Source: a virus
Length of the DNA stretch: 59,242 nt
IMG/VR virus record: IMGVR_UViG_3300036398_002697
Coordinates: 1 to 59,242 of that record
Direction: 5' to 3' (one strand)
Part shown: piece after piece, positions 24,203 to 31,131 of the stretch
Position numbering within the stretch: the first letter of the stretch is position 1
Layout of the letters: the number at the start of each line of letters is the position of its first letter
Notes under the pieces: model-generated
Told to the model about the DNA's origin: nothing
What the model saw: only the letters and a program-made list of their open reading frames with translations
Database searches by the model: none
Program-made: the position numbers and the translations under genes

Positions 24203-24427
24203 ATGCTAGCAGTAACTCTAACCATAGGAACACTAGTTTCAATAATGTTCTTTTTTGTAGGAGGAGTAGTAGGATGGTTGGCGAAAGAACACTTCTACCA
24301 AACTCAACCAGTTTACACCCACCCAGAGATGTTTGATGTTAATGGGAATGTAATACCAGACGAAATTTTAGCAGTGAGATTTGAAAATGACTACGACTAC
24401 GACGAAGACGAAGAAGACGACGACTGA
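24203..24427 (+). CDS. Small N-terminally anchored membrane protein, acidic tail
   Basis: A membrane helix at 3-26 (AVTLTIGTLVSIMFFFVGGV), a tether (WLAKEHFYQTQP) and a very acidic C-terminus of Asp, Glu and Tyr repeats. The acidic tail is read from the same DNA that encodes the Thr/Lys-rich start of the next gene in another frame. Shine-Dalgarno GGAG is near 24191. Function unknown. Confidence 0.65.
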   Translation: MLAVTLTIGTLVSIMFFFVGGVVGWLAKEHFYQTQPVYTHPEMFDVNGNVIPDEILAVRFENDYDYDEDEEDDD

Positions 24428-24962
24428 AAAACCAATCGAAGCTCTTCCTATAAATCCATTCATATATGAAATTTTAGAACTTGCTTCTAAACAAAGAAGC
24501 AACGCTAAAAAAGTGGAAGTTCTAAAAACTTATGAGCATGATTCTCTAAAGACCATTTTTATTTGGAACTTTGATGAATCTGTAATATCTCTTCTTCCTG
24601 AAGGAGATGTTCCTTATGCGAATGCAGAGGAACAATCTGTCTATTCCGGAACTCTATCAGATAATTTGAGAATGGAAGCTGCTGGAGGAGAATCTGCTAC
24701 AGGTCAAGACCTTGATGGTAGAGGAAAAACTTCTCTTCGTAGAGAATATCAAAATCTTTATCATTATGTAAAAGGTGGTAATGCTGGTCTTAACACTATT
24801 CGTCGTGAGATGATGTTTATTAATCTTCTCACAGGTCTTCATCCTAAAGAAGCAGAAGTATTAATTCTTACAAAAGATAAGAAGTTGGCGGATAAATATA
24901 AGATAACATTGGAAAATGTTAAAGAGGCATATCCCGATATTCAATGGGGTGGGCGCTCATGA
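24387..24962 (+). CDS. Conserved cyanophage-type protein, DUF6433-like
   Basis: From ATG 24387 the protein starts with a Thr/Lys repeat, then a well-conserved-looking body (PINPFIYEILELASKQRSN, LLPEGDVPYANAEEQSVY, LRREYQNLYHYVKGGN, GLHPKEAEVLILTKDKK) ending AYPDIQWGGRS. I recall this family as DUF6433 in T4-like cyanophages; the name is from memory. The body has no catalytic motif I can point to. It ends with an ATGA overlap into the next gene. Confidence 0.7.
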   Translation: MTTTTTKTKKTTTEKPIEALPINPFIYEILELASKQRSNAKKVEVLKTYEHDSLKTIFIWNFDESVISLLPEGDVPYANAEEQSVYSGTLSDNLRMEAAGGESATGQDLDGRGKTSLRREYQNLYHYVKGGNAGLNTIRREMMFINLLTGLHPKEAEVLILTKDKKLADKYKITLENVKEAYPDIQWGGRS

Positions 24963-25297
24963 CAGTAATTGTCGGAGAAGATGTAAAAATGGTAGATCAA
25001 TCAGAAAATCAAAAACTTGTTCTGCCGCATGAATATGGATGTGAAATTCTTCTAGAAAAAACAACATTGTCTAAAGCGAAGGATTCTTCATTTCCAAGTG
25101 ATGCATACTTAATTTGGTATATTGCTAATGGCGAAAACCATATTGATTTAACTAGATGTGCGAAGAGAGTAAATCTCTTTGACATGTATTATGATAAGTA
25201 CGGTCCAGGATCAGTGCAAAAAATTGATTTTGGGTATGGTAGAGTGAACCCTAAACTTTGGGGATATAAACAACCTGAGAAAAAGAAAAAGAGATGA
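24959..25297 (+). CDS. 112-residue hypothetical protein
   Basis: ATG 24959 overlaps the previous stop (ATGA), preferred over 24944. Mixed alpha/beta content with SDAYLIWYIANGENHIDLTR and FDMYYDKYGPGSVQKIDF and a Lys-rich end. A similar protein follows DUF6433-like genes in related phages as far as I recall. Function unknown. Confidence 0.6.
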   Translation: MTVIVGEDVKMVDQSENQKLVLPHEYGCEILLEKTTLSKAKDSSFPSDAYLIWYIANGENHIDLTRCAKRVNLFDMYYDKYGPGSVQKIDFGYGRVNPKLWGYKQPEKKKKR

Positions 25298-25512
25298 GTG
25301 AAGGTTTTAAAGGTTTTGCTAAATCAGCAGAAGACAAAGAATTTCGTCTTTATATTAAAAACAGAGAAGTAAATAAACTTATCAAAGAATATAAGAAACT
25401 TAAGAAGTATCAAAAATCATCTATTTTTGAAATTGAAAAACTTTCGGGTAACGAAACAAAGATAGATAAACTTATTAACGAATATGGGATAGACCCCGAA
25501 GCAATTGAATAA
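25294..25512 (+). CDS. 72-residue helical hypothetical protein
   Basis: Starts in an ATGA overlap. Highly charged helices (FRLYIKNREVNKLIKEYKK, KSSIFEIEKLSGNETKIDKL), probably a coiled coil. Its TAA shares a base with the speD ATG (TAATG), so it is coupled to speD. Confidence 0.55.
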   Translation: MSEGFKGFAKSAEDKEFRLYIKNREVNKLIKEYKKLKKYQKSSIFEIEKLSGNETKIDKLINEYGIDPEAIE

Positions 25513-25838
25513 TGGGAAAGCATTATCTTCTTAATTTGTATGGATGCTCGTTTGTCCTTTTGGACGACGAGCGTTGTCTTATTGACCTTCTTGAAAATGC
25601 AGCAGTTGCCAGTGGTGCTACTGTGATTCAAACAATCTCAAAAAAGTTTGAACCACAGGGAGTTACTGTAATCTGTTTACTATCAGAAAGTCATATTAGT
25701 ATTCATACTTGGCCTGAGGAAGGTAAGGCTGCAGTAGATGTTTATACTTGTGGTGATTGCAATCCAAAGATTGGTTGCGATATCATCATTCAACAACTTT
25801 ATGCTACAGAACACACGCTCAGTTATATTGAGCGATAA
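25512..25838 (+). CDS. speD: S-adenosylmethionine decarboxylase proenzyme
   Basis: The 108-residue protein has the self-cleavage site LSESHISIHTWPE, cutting between E59 and S60 so that S60 becomes the pyruvoyl group. CGDCNP with the catalytic Cys follows. It is a single-domain prokaryotic SpeD that supplies decarboxylated AdoMet for spermidine synthesis. speD is a frequent cyanophage gene; polyamines help package DNA and stabilise photosystems. Confidence 0.95.
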   Translation: MGKHYLLNLYGCSFVLLDDERCLIDLLENAAVASGATVIQTISKKFEPQGVTVICLLSESHISIHTWPEEGKAAVDVYTCGDCNPKIGCDIIIQQLYATEHTLSYIER

Positions 25839-25865
25839 CTAAATACACTATATCTGGAGAAGTAT

Positions 25866-26183
25866 ATGCTCTCTACTCAGTATCGCTTGCGCCTTGAAGC
25901 AATTTGTGAACGTATTGCAAAAGGTGAATCAGTAGAGTTAAGTGATATGATTTGGTCAGAAAAACTTGCAAAATCAAATCGCTCTGCTGCAACTATTCTT
26001 AGACAAGCAAGAAGACGTGCAGCAAACCCTGATATGCAGGAAGATAGTCTTGATGGTTTTATGAATGCTTTAGATTTGGGAGATCCAGACCCATCTAATC
26101 ATAGAAATAGATTTGATGGTGCGGATGATATTATTGACTTTTTCACTGGTGACAAACCAGATGACTGGAGACAAAGAGATTAA
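25866..26183 (+). CDS. 105-residue conserved phage-type protein
   Basis: An N-terminal helical part (MLSTQYRLRLEAICERIAKG, SAATILRQARRRAANPD) is followed by an acidic C-terminus (LDLGDPDPSNHRNRFDGADD). A CTAAATA box and GGAG precede the start. I recall similar proteins near speD in marine T4-like phages. Function unknown. Confidence 0.65.
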   Translation: MLSTQYRLRLEAICERIAKGESVELSDMIWSEKLAKSNRSAATILRQARRRAANPDMQEDSLDGFMNALDLGDPDPSNHRNRFDGADDIIDFFTGDKPDDWRQRD

Positions 26184-26220
26184 GAAATAATAAAATTGGT
26201 ATAACACTTTACAAACTTAC

Positions 26221-26249
26221 TTGCATAACTAGATTGATAGGTCTATAAT
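26221..26249 (+). promoter_or_regulatory. Sigma-70-type promoter of the riboswitch unit
   Basis: TTGCAT (26221-26226), 17 bases, then a perfect TATAAT (26244-26249). Transcription would begin near 26256, right at the first base pairs of the aptamer. Confidence 0.8.
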
Positions 26250-26254
26250 GACCT

Positions 26255-26350
26255 TACGTTCATCCAGTTAACTGGACGCAAGTAGGACGGCGGAACGGGA
26301 CGTTCATTCGCTATTCGCAAATAGCGAACGCAAACCGACTGAAGGAACGG
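26255..26350 (+). ncRNA. Glutamine riboswitch (glnA / Downstream-peptide class)
   Basis: Conserved blocks of the cyanobacterial glutamine aptamer are in order: CGTTCATCC (26257-26265), GGACGCAAGTAGG (26274-26286) and CCGACTGAAGGAACG (26335-26349). CGTTC pairs with GAACG as P1, and an inner stem GCTATT/AATAGC follows the CGTTCATT repeat. These motifs were described as the glnA and Downstream-peptide RNAs that bind L-glutamine. It is followed by a short peptide gene, as expected for the Downstream-peptide type. Confidence 0.88.
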
Positions 26351-26386
26351 GACCTAAAAATCTCATTTCTTTGGAGTAAAAAAACA

Positions 26387-26524
26387 ATGGCAAAAGTAGT
26401 ATATCGCGGTGTTGAGTATGATACCCAGAAGCGTCTGGAGTATCAGCAACAAATGATGCAACAACCCCAACAATACAACGAAACCTATCGTGGTGTTAAG
26501 TTTGTAAAGGAGGGACATAAGTGA
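26387..26524 (+). CDS. Riboswitch-controlled downstream peptide (DUF4278-like)
   Basis: A 45-residue product with two YRGV motifs (VVYRGVEYDTQKR and ETYRGVKFVKEG) flanking a Gln-rich middle. YRGV repeats mark the small proteins found after cyanobacterial glutamine riboswitches. GGAG lies 11 bases upstream. By analogy with cyanobacterial glutamine-controlled factors it may tune nitrogen assimilation in the infected cell, but the target is unknown. Confidence 0.8.
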   Translation: MAKVVYRGVEYDTQKRLEYQQQMMQQPQQYNETYRGVKFVKEGHK

Positions 26525-26622
26525 TGAAAAAACTCAACGTACTTCAACTTATTAAAGAAAAGAAGCAAAAAGAAGAAAGGCTTAAACAAGCATCTCTTGC
26601 TACACTAGTAGCAGCAAAATGA
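26524..26622 (+). CDS. 32-residue peptide coupled to the downstream peptide
   Basis: ATG overlaps the previous TGA (TGATG); the product KKLNVLQLIKEKKQKEERLK plus an Ala-rich end is one amphipathic, basic helix. It is the second gene of the riboswitch unit and stops 3 bases before the terminator stem. Function unknown; it could bind nucleic acid or a host protein. Confidence 0.5.
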   Translation: MKKLNVLQLIKEKKQKEERLKQASLATLVAAK

Positions 26623-26625
26623 TTA

Positions 26626-26656
26626 AAGAGGGTTCTTGACGAACCCTCTTTTTTTG
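26626..26656 (+). terminator. Rho-independent terminator of the riboswitch unit
   Basis: AAGAGGGTTC (26626-26635) pairs fully with GAACCCTCTT (26641-26650), loop TTGAC, followed by a T run. It makes the riboswitch, two peptides and terminator a single RNA of about 400 bases. Confidence 0.93.
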
Positions 26657-26664
26657 TGTATAAT
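26636..26664 (+). promoter_or_regulatory. Promoter overlapping the terminator
   Basis: TTGACG (26636-26641) is mostly the terminator loop; 17 bases on is TATAAT (26659-26664). Together they form a near-perfect sigma-70 promoter for the gene at 26688, with its -35 box inside the terminator hairpin. Confidence 0.7.
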
Positions 26665-26687
26665 TACCTTTGTCGAGGTTAATAAAG

Positions 26688-26915
26688 ATGGATAGAGAAA
26701 AGCTTAAGTTAATTGTCAAAAACCTTGAATCTCTAGTAGAATGTCTAAAGTCAGAAGTTTATTCTGATGTAGATTCATATAAGATGAACTACGAAGAGAT
26801 TTCACAACACATTACTGATTACGACGAAGTATTTTATGACGGAGATGATGACTACGATGATGTGAGAATAAATCAGAGATATAAAATTATGAATGATGAT
26901 GGAGATGGAATTTAG
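26688..26915 (+). CDS. 75-residue acidic hypothetical protein
   Basis: From ATG 26688: a helical first half (REKLKLIVKNLESLVECLKS) and a strongly acidic second half (YDGDDDYDDVRINQRYKIM). Its own promoter lies 24 bases upstream. A DNA-mimic or inhibitor role is conceivable because of the charge, but nothing proves it. Confidence 0.6.
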   Translation: MDREKLKLIVKNLESLVECLKSEVYSDVDSYKMNYEEISQHITDYDEVFYDGDDDYDDVRINQRYKIMNDDGDGI

Positions 26916-26928
26916 AGGTGCTTATTTC

Positions 26929-26957
26929 TATAAATAATATTATAGTTCAAATAAATA
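26929..26957 (+). promoter_or_regulatory. Two late-promoter boxes before endonuclease
   Basis: TATAAATA (26929-26936) and AATAAATA (26950-26957) both precede the endonuclease ATG at 26964. The first lies within a 6-bp palindrome CTATAA/TTATAG. Unlike the other endonuclease leaders, no hairpin covers the start codon. Confidence 0.5.
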
Positions 26958-26963
26958 CCACTA

Positions 26964-27479
26964 ATGTCTAATTGGAAAATTATAGAAGAACTTGGAATAA
27001 GAGAGTATTGTGGAAGAAACAGACCATATGTTATTGCAATTTGTCCATACTGTAATCAAAAAAAGGAAATGATGTATTATCACACAAGGAATAAATCTTG
27101 TGGTTGCCTTAAAAAAGAAAGTGCTATAAAAAGAGGTCAAAAGCAAAGGACTGAAGATGGTCATATTAATTCATTAATTACTAGATACAAAAAATCAGCA
27201 AAAGTAAGAAATATAGAATGGAACTTGAATTTTGATGATTTTTCTACTATAGTAAAATCAAATTGCTTTTATTGTGGCAAAGAACCCATATTGAGAAAAG
27301 GTAAAACTCAATATGGAAAAGTAATACCAACCAATGGAGTTGATAGAAAAATAAACTCCATTGGATATGTAAAAGAAAATTGTGTTCCTTGTTGTATTAC
27401 TTGTAATAAAATGAAATTGGACCACGATATAGAAAACTTTAAAAATCACATTTCTAAAATATATGAACATTTCAGATAA
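26964..27479 (+). CDS. HNH homing endonuclease with zinc finger, upstream of thyX
   Basis: The 171-residue protein has an N-terminal finger (AICPYCNQKKE, KSCGCLKKES) and an HNH-like domain: CFYCGKEPILRKGK, NGVDRKINSIGYVKENCVP, CCITCNKMKLDHDIENF. NGVDR..N..GY..NCVPCC..CN is the standard phage homing HNH pattern. Its 3' end runs up to thyX and overlaps any longer reading of that gene, so thyX is probably its target locus. Confidence 0.85.
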   Translation: MSNWKIIEELGIREYCGRNRPYVIAICPYCNQKKEMMYYHTRNKSCGCLKKESAIKRGQKQRTEDGHINSLITRYKKSAKVRNIEWNLNFDDFSTIVKSNCFYCGKEPILRKGKTQYGKVIPTNGVDRKINSIGYVKENCVPCCITCNKMKLDHDIENFKNHISKIYEHFR

Positions 27480-27489
27480 ATTTGAATAT

Positions 27490-28179
27490 ATGAAACCAGA
27501 AGTCAAATTTGTATCTGCTACTCCTGATGCAGAAAAACATATGGCTTATTGTGCAAGAGTTTCAAATCCAAGTAATCAGAACTCTGATTCCTTTTCTGGT
27601 CTTTTAAAATACTGCATCAAGCATCAGCATTGGTCAATCTTCGAACAAGCTTTTCTTACCGTAGAGATCAATACTACTCGTGGTATCGCAGCACAAATAC
27701 TCCGGCATAGGAGCTTTACATATCAGGAATTTTCGCAACGTTATGCTGACAGCACTCTTCTTGGTAAATCAATTCCTCTTCCTGAACTTCGTCGTCAGGA
27801 TACAAAGAACCGTCAGAACTCTATTGATGACATTCCTGCATATCTGAACCTAGTTTTGAGTGAGGACATCCGTGTTCATTTTGAGCACTCTCTACGACTC
27901 TACAACCGTCTTCTAGAGAAAGGTGTGGCAAAGGAGTGTGCAAGGTTCGTACTGCCTCTAGCGACCCCTACACGACTCTATATGACCGGTTCTGTGCGTT
28001 CTTGGATCCATTACATTGATCTACGCTCTGCACACGGTACACAGAAGGAGCATATGGAGATTGCTGAGCTGGTACGTTGTATTTTTACTTGTCAGTTCCC
28101 TGCAGTATCTGAAGCACTTGGTTGGACTCGTGAAGGATGTCCTGAATGCACAGACGCTCCTTCTATTACTATTGAATAA
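27490..28179 (+). CDS. thyX: Flavin-dependent thymidylate synthase
   Basis: From ATG 27490 (KPEVKFVSATPDAEKHMAYC) the 229-residue protein has the ThyX signature RHRSFTYQEFSQRY, the Ser/Arg network in RFVLPLATPTRLYMTGSVRS, and HGTQKEHMEIA. It makes dTMP from dUMP with FAD, NADPH and methylene-tetrahydrofolate. An ATG at 27463 in the same frame lies within the endonuclease gene and adds non-homologous residues. GC content rises over this gene relative to the endonuclease, consistent with the latter being an insert. Confidence 0.96.
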   Translation: MKPEVKFVSATPDAEKHMAYCARVSNPSNQNSDSFSGLLKYCIKHQHWSIFEQAFLTVEINTTRGIAAQILRHRSFTYQEFSQRYADSTLLGKSIPLPELRRQDTKNRQNSIDDIPAYLNLVLSEDIRVHFEHSLRLYNRLLEKGVAKECARFVLPLATPTRLYMTGSVRSWIHYIDLRSAHGTQKEHMEIAELVRCIFTCQFPAVSEALGWTREGCPECTDAPSITIE

Positions 28180-28207
28180 ATATTTGCATACAGAATGGAG
28201 GTTTAAA

Positions 28208-28456
28208 TTGCCAACTTATCCCGTAGTTAATAAAGAGACTGGTGAACAAAAAGAAGTGACAATGAGTGTTCTTGATTGGGACCAATGGAAACAAGACAAT
28301 CCTCAATGGGAAAGAGATTGGTCTGATCCAAGCACTTGTCCTTCATCAGCAGAAGTTGGTGAAGTATATGACCGACTTCGCAAATCACATCCTGGTTGGA
28401 ATGATGTACTTCACAAAGCATCAAAAGCACCAGGTTCTAAAGTAAAACCAGTTTAA
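28208..28456 (+). CDS. 82-residue conserved phage protein with TTG start
   Basis: The product reads (M)PTYPVVNKETGEQKEVTMSV, then WDQWKQDNPQWERDWSDP and KSHPGWNDVLHKASKA, a family I recall from T4-like cyanophages. TTG 28208 has GGAGG 5-6 bases upstream, and the family begins with MPTYP, so the start is TTG; upstream frame overlaps thyX and is not coding. AATAAATA at 28175-28182 is a possible late promoter. Confidence 0.7.
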   Translation: MPTYPVVNKETGEQKEVTMSVLDWDQWKQDNPQWERDWSDPSTCPSSAEVGEVYDRLRKSHPGWNDVLHKASKAPGSKVKPV

Positions 28457-28460
28457 TCAT

Positions 28461-29219
28461 ATGCCATCTAAGAAAAGAAACACTCCTCAGAACCCAGTTC
28501 CCTTTGGTATGAGTAATCGACAGATGAAAAGGAAGAAGCCAATTAATCTTGATTTGATTAGAGAGATTGAACCTCTTACAGATAATCAAGAACTATTATT
28601 CCAATCTTATAAAAAAGATCAGAACATCGTTGCATATGGTGCTGCTGGTACTGGTAAGACATTCATTACTCTTTATAATGCATTAAGAGATGTACTTGAA
28701 GAAAAATCACCTTACGAAAAAATTTATATTGTACGTTCCCTTGTGGCAACTCGGGAGATTGGTTTTCTTCCAGGTGATCATGAGGATAAGTCCTCTCTTT
28801 ATCAGATTCCATATAAGAATATGGTAAAGTACATGTTTGAAATGCCAGATGATTCTGCATTTGAAATGTTGTATGGTAATCTCAAAACTCAAGGTACGAT
28901 TAGTTTTTGGAGTACTTCTTTTATTCGTGGTACAACTCTTGATAATTCCATCATTATTGTCGATGAATTTCAAAACTTGAATTTTCATGAACTTGATAGT
29001 ATCATTACTCGTGTAGGAGAAAATTCTAAGATCATGTTCTGTGGTGATGCTACTCAATCTGATCTTGTTAAAACTGCGGAAAAGAATGGTATTATCGATT
29101 TTATGCGAATTATGAATGTTATGCCATCAATCGACGTAATTGAATTTGGTGTCGAAGATATTGTCCGTTCAGGTCTCTGTAAAGAATATCTAATTGCAAA
29201 AGCGGAATTAAATCTATGA
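28461..29219 (+). CDS. phoH: PhoH-like ATPase
   Basis: The 252-residue protein has Walker A GAAGTGKT (60-67), Walker B IIIVDEFQN and the sensor MFCGDATQSD. PhoH is a P-loop NTPase/RNA helicase-like protein common in marine phages, linked to phosphate stress and RNA metabolism, but its role in infection is unsettled. It overlaps the nuclease gene by 4 bases. Confidence 0.95.
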   Translation: MPSKKRNTPQNPVPFGMSNRQMKRKKPINLDLIREIEPLTDNQELLFQSYKKDQNIVAYGAAGTGKTFITLYNALRDVLEEKSPYEKIYIVRSLVATREIGFLPGDHEDKSSLYQIPYKNMVKYMFEMPDDSAFEMLYGNLKTQGTISFWSTSFIRGTTLDNSIIIVDEFQNLNFHELDSIITRVGENSKIMFCGDATQSDLVKTAEKNGIIDFMRIMNVMPSIDVIEFGVEDIVRSGLCKEYLIAKAELNL

Positions 29220-29896
29220 CATTTATTCATCATAATTTTTTAGGTGACATTGAACTAGAATGTAAAACAACAGAAAGCATCCGTCTCTATAACATTCCTA
29301 ATGGAGATTGGGTGCCTTCTATTACTTCGGTTACTTCATTTTATAATCGTCAGATCTTTGCAAAGTGGCGTGAGCGTGTTGGTATTGAAGAAGCAAATCG
29401 CATTACAAAAAGAGCAACTGCAAGAGGAACAGATTTTCACCAAGTGTGTCAGGACTACCTTGAAAACAAGGAGTTGAACTGGGATAATTATCAACTCCTG
29501 ACAAAACACATGTTTCATCATGCAAAACCATATCTGGATAAGATAAATAATATTCATGCAATTGAAAGAACTCTATACTCCGAGTATCTTGGACTTGCGG
29601 GTAGAGTAGATTGTATTGCAGAATATGAAGGTGAACTTGCTGTTATTGACTTTAAGACATCAGAAAAAATTAAACCAGAAGCATGGATTGAAAATTACTT
29701 TGTTCAAGAAACATTCTATGCTGCTGCATATTATGAACTGACAGGTAAGGTAGTTAAAAAACTCATTACACTTATGGTTACTCCAGGTGGAGAAGTCAAA
29801 GTATTTGACAAAAGGAACAAAGACGACTATATTAGGTTATTAGTTCGCTACATTAAAGAATTTGTACATCACAATACTGGGTCAAATGGAGAATGA
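29216..29896 (+). CDS. PD-(D/E)XK nuclease, RecB/Cas4-like
   Basis: The core GLAGRVDCIAEYEGELAVID followed by FKTSEK gives the D...DxK active site, and QETFYAAAYYELTGK is the usual RecB-family motif after it. N-terminal GTDFHQVCQDYL carries the early His. Likely an exonuclease in phage recombination or host DNA breakdown. Placed between phoH and late-transcription gp33. Confidence 0.85.
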   Translation: MTFIHHNFLGDIELECKTTESIRLYNIPNGDWVPSITSVTSFYNRQIFAKWRERVGIEEANRITKRATARGTDFHQVCQDYLENKELNWDNYQLLTKHMFHHAKPYLDKINNIHAIERTLYSEYLGLAGRVDCIAEYEGELAVIDFKTSEKIKPEAWIENYFVQETFYAAAYYELTGKVVKKLITLMVTPGGEVKVFDKRNKDDYIRLLVRYIKEFVHHNTGSNGE

Positions 29897-30143
29897 GTTA
29901 GAGAAAGTATTAGAAAGTAAATTCTTTTGTCCTTCTCGATTCGCACAAGAGATTGAATCTTTAGTGCAAACCAACGAAGAGATGAACTATATTGATGCGA
30001 TTGTTTACTTTTGCGAAAAGAATAACATCGATGTAGAATCTGTTCCTAAACTTATCTCAAAACCTTTGAAAGAAAAGATTAAGTATGAGGCAATGGAACT
30101 TAATTTCTTAAAGAAAACTTCCCGTGCAAAATTAATTTTTTGA
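29886..30143 (+). CDS. 33: Late transcription co-activator gp33
   Basis: The 85-residue protein has RFAQEIESLVQTNEEMNYID, AIVYFCEKNNIDVESVPKLI, and IKYEAMELNFLKK, matching the T4 gp33 core (IEKMVEEFGMSYLEA and AIDENLL). gp33 bridges RNA polymerase beta-flap and the sliding clamp so late TATAAATA promoters fire with gp55. Shorter than T4 gp33 (about 112). Start at ATG 29886 overlaps the nuclease gene. Confidence 0.8.
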   Translation: MENELEKVLESKFFCPSRFAQEIESLVQTNEEMNYIDAIVYFCEKNNIDVESVPKLISKPLKEKIKYEAMELNFLKKTSRAKLIF

Positions 30144-30740
30144 ATGATGCCCTTTGATGCCTATCGTCAATATCTTGCTCTGAAGAATCACTTCACTAAA
30201 GACAGTTATGACTATCACAAGTATTGTGGCAAAAGTCGTGCGACTGTCCAATCTTTCTACAAACGTAAGGATAGATTTTGGTTTGAAAAAGTAGCAAGAC
30301 AAAAAACAGATCAAGAAGTTATTGAATTTTTTGTAGCGAACTTTGTATCTTGTCCTGATCCAGAAACTCTATGGATTGGAGAAATGATTAAAGAAGGAGA
30401 GGAAAGATACATAAATTGGAAGAAAAAAGTTCAATCACTCTCTTATATTTTTAAAGAAGAATCAGAGGAACTCTTCAGTCAAACGAAAGTAGATGAAGTA
30501 TTTCAGTGTTCAAAAGGTCATCCTTTGATTCTTAAAAAGTTCCTGAGCGGTAAAATTAGCTTGGAAACTATGGTCATTTACAATAGAATATTCCTGTTCG
30601 GGAATGACTATGATCAAAAATTACAAGACCCGGTGTGGCAAACCGTCAGTCGTAAAATTAGAAAGTATAATCCCTTTCTAAATATTGATGTATTCCGTTA
30701 TCGTAAAATTCTAAAAGAAATTATTCTAGGAGATGCATGA
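30144..30740 (+). CDS. 59: Replicative helicase loader gp59
   Basis: The 198-residue helical protein matches T4 gp59 in plan: YRQYLALKNHFTKDSYDYHK, RKDRFWFEKVAR, FVANFVSCPDPETLWIGEM and GKISLETMVIYNRI in order. gp59 loads gp41 helicase onto gp32-coated forks. It is located with gp33 and gp32 as in related phages. Confidence 0.88.
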   Translation: MMPFDAYRQYLALKNHFTKDSYDYHKYCGKSRATVQSFYKRKDRFWFEKVARQKTDQEVIEFFVANFVSCPDPETLWIGEMIKEGEERYINWKKKVQSLSYIFKEESEELFSQTKVDEVFQCSKGHPLILKKFLSGKISLETMVIYNRIFLFGNDYDQKLQDPVWQTVSRKIRKYNPFLNIDVFRYRKILKEIILGDA

Positions 30741-31081
30741 GTTTCTTTAAATCTGAAGTCGTCCGTGCAGAGATGACTGAAATCTCAGAAATGCAAGAAC
30801 AAATTTATAAAAATGTTTTTGAGTTTCCTCGTATGACTAAAGAGGAAAAGATGTTTCATGTAAATCTTCTTGGACAACTTTTGGAAAAACAAAAGGTGCT
30901 TTATACTCGTCTGAGTTTATCAGATGATCCCGAAGCACAAGAAATGAAAAAACGTATTGCTGAATCCGCGTCAATGATGGGTCTTCCATCAAACGTTGAT
31001 ATGAATGTGATCTTTAACAACATGAGCAAGATGCTTGAAGCAATGCGCGAAAGGATTGACGAAACAGGTTCAGACCTGTAG
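30737..31081 (+). CDS. DUF1825-like conserved protein
   Basis: The protein begins SFFKSEVVRAEMTEISEMQE and contains EKQKVLYTRLSLSDDPEAQE, resembling DUF1825 proteins of cyanobacteria and cyanophages. Helical, soluble, function unknown. Starts in an ATGA overlap with gp59 and precedes gp32 by 50 bases. Confidence 0.7.
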   Translation: MSFFKSEVVRAEMTEISEMQEQIYKNVFEFPRMTKEEKMFHVNLLGQLLEKQKVLYTRLSLSDDPEAQEMKKRIAESASMMGLPSNVDMNVIFNNMSKMLEAMRERIDETGSDL

Positions 31082-31131
31082 AATAACGAAGTACACAAAA
31101 GCCAAATCCGTACAAATACGAGGTAATCCGA

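Noticed and set aside
27463-27489. Longer ThyX N-terminus from ATG 27463
   Set aside because: Those codons lie inside the endonuclease gene and do not resemble ThyX; the family starts at MKPEVKF.
28016-28207. Upstream extension of the 82-residue gene
   Set aside because: It overlaps thyX in another frame and is Leu-rich shadow sequence; TTG 28208 has a proper ribosome site.
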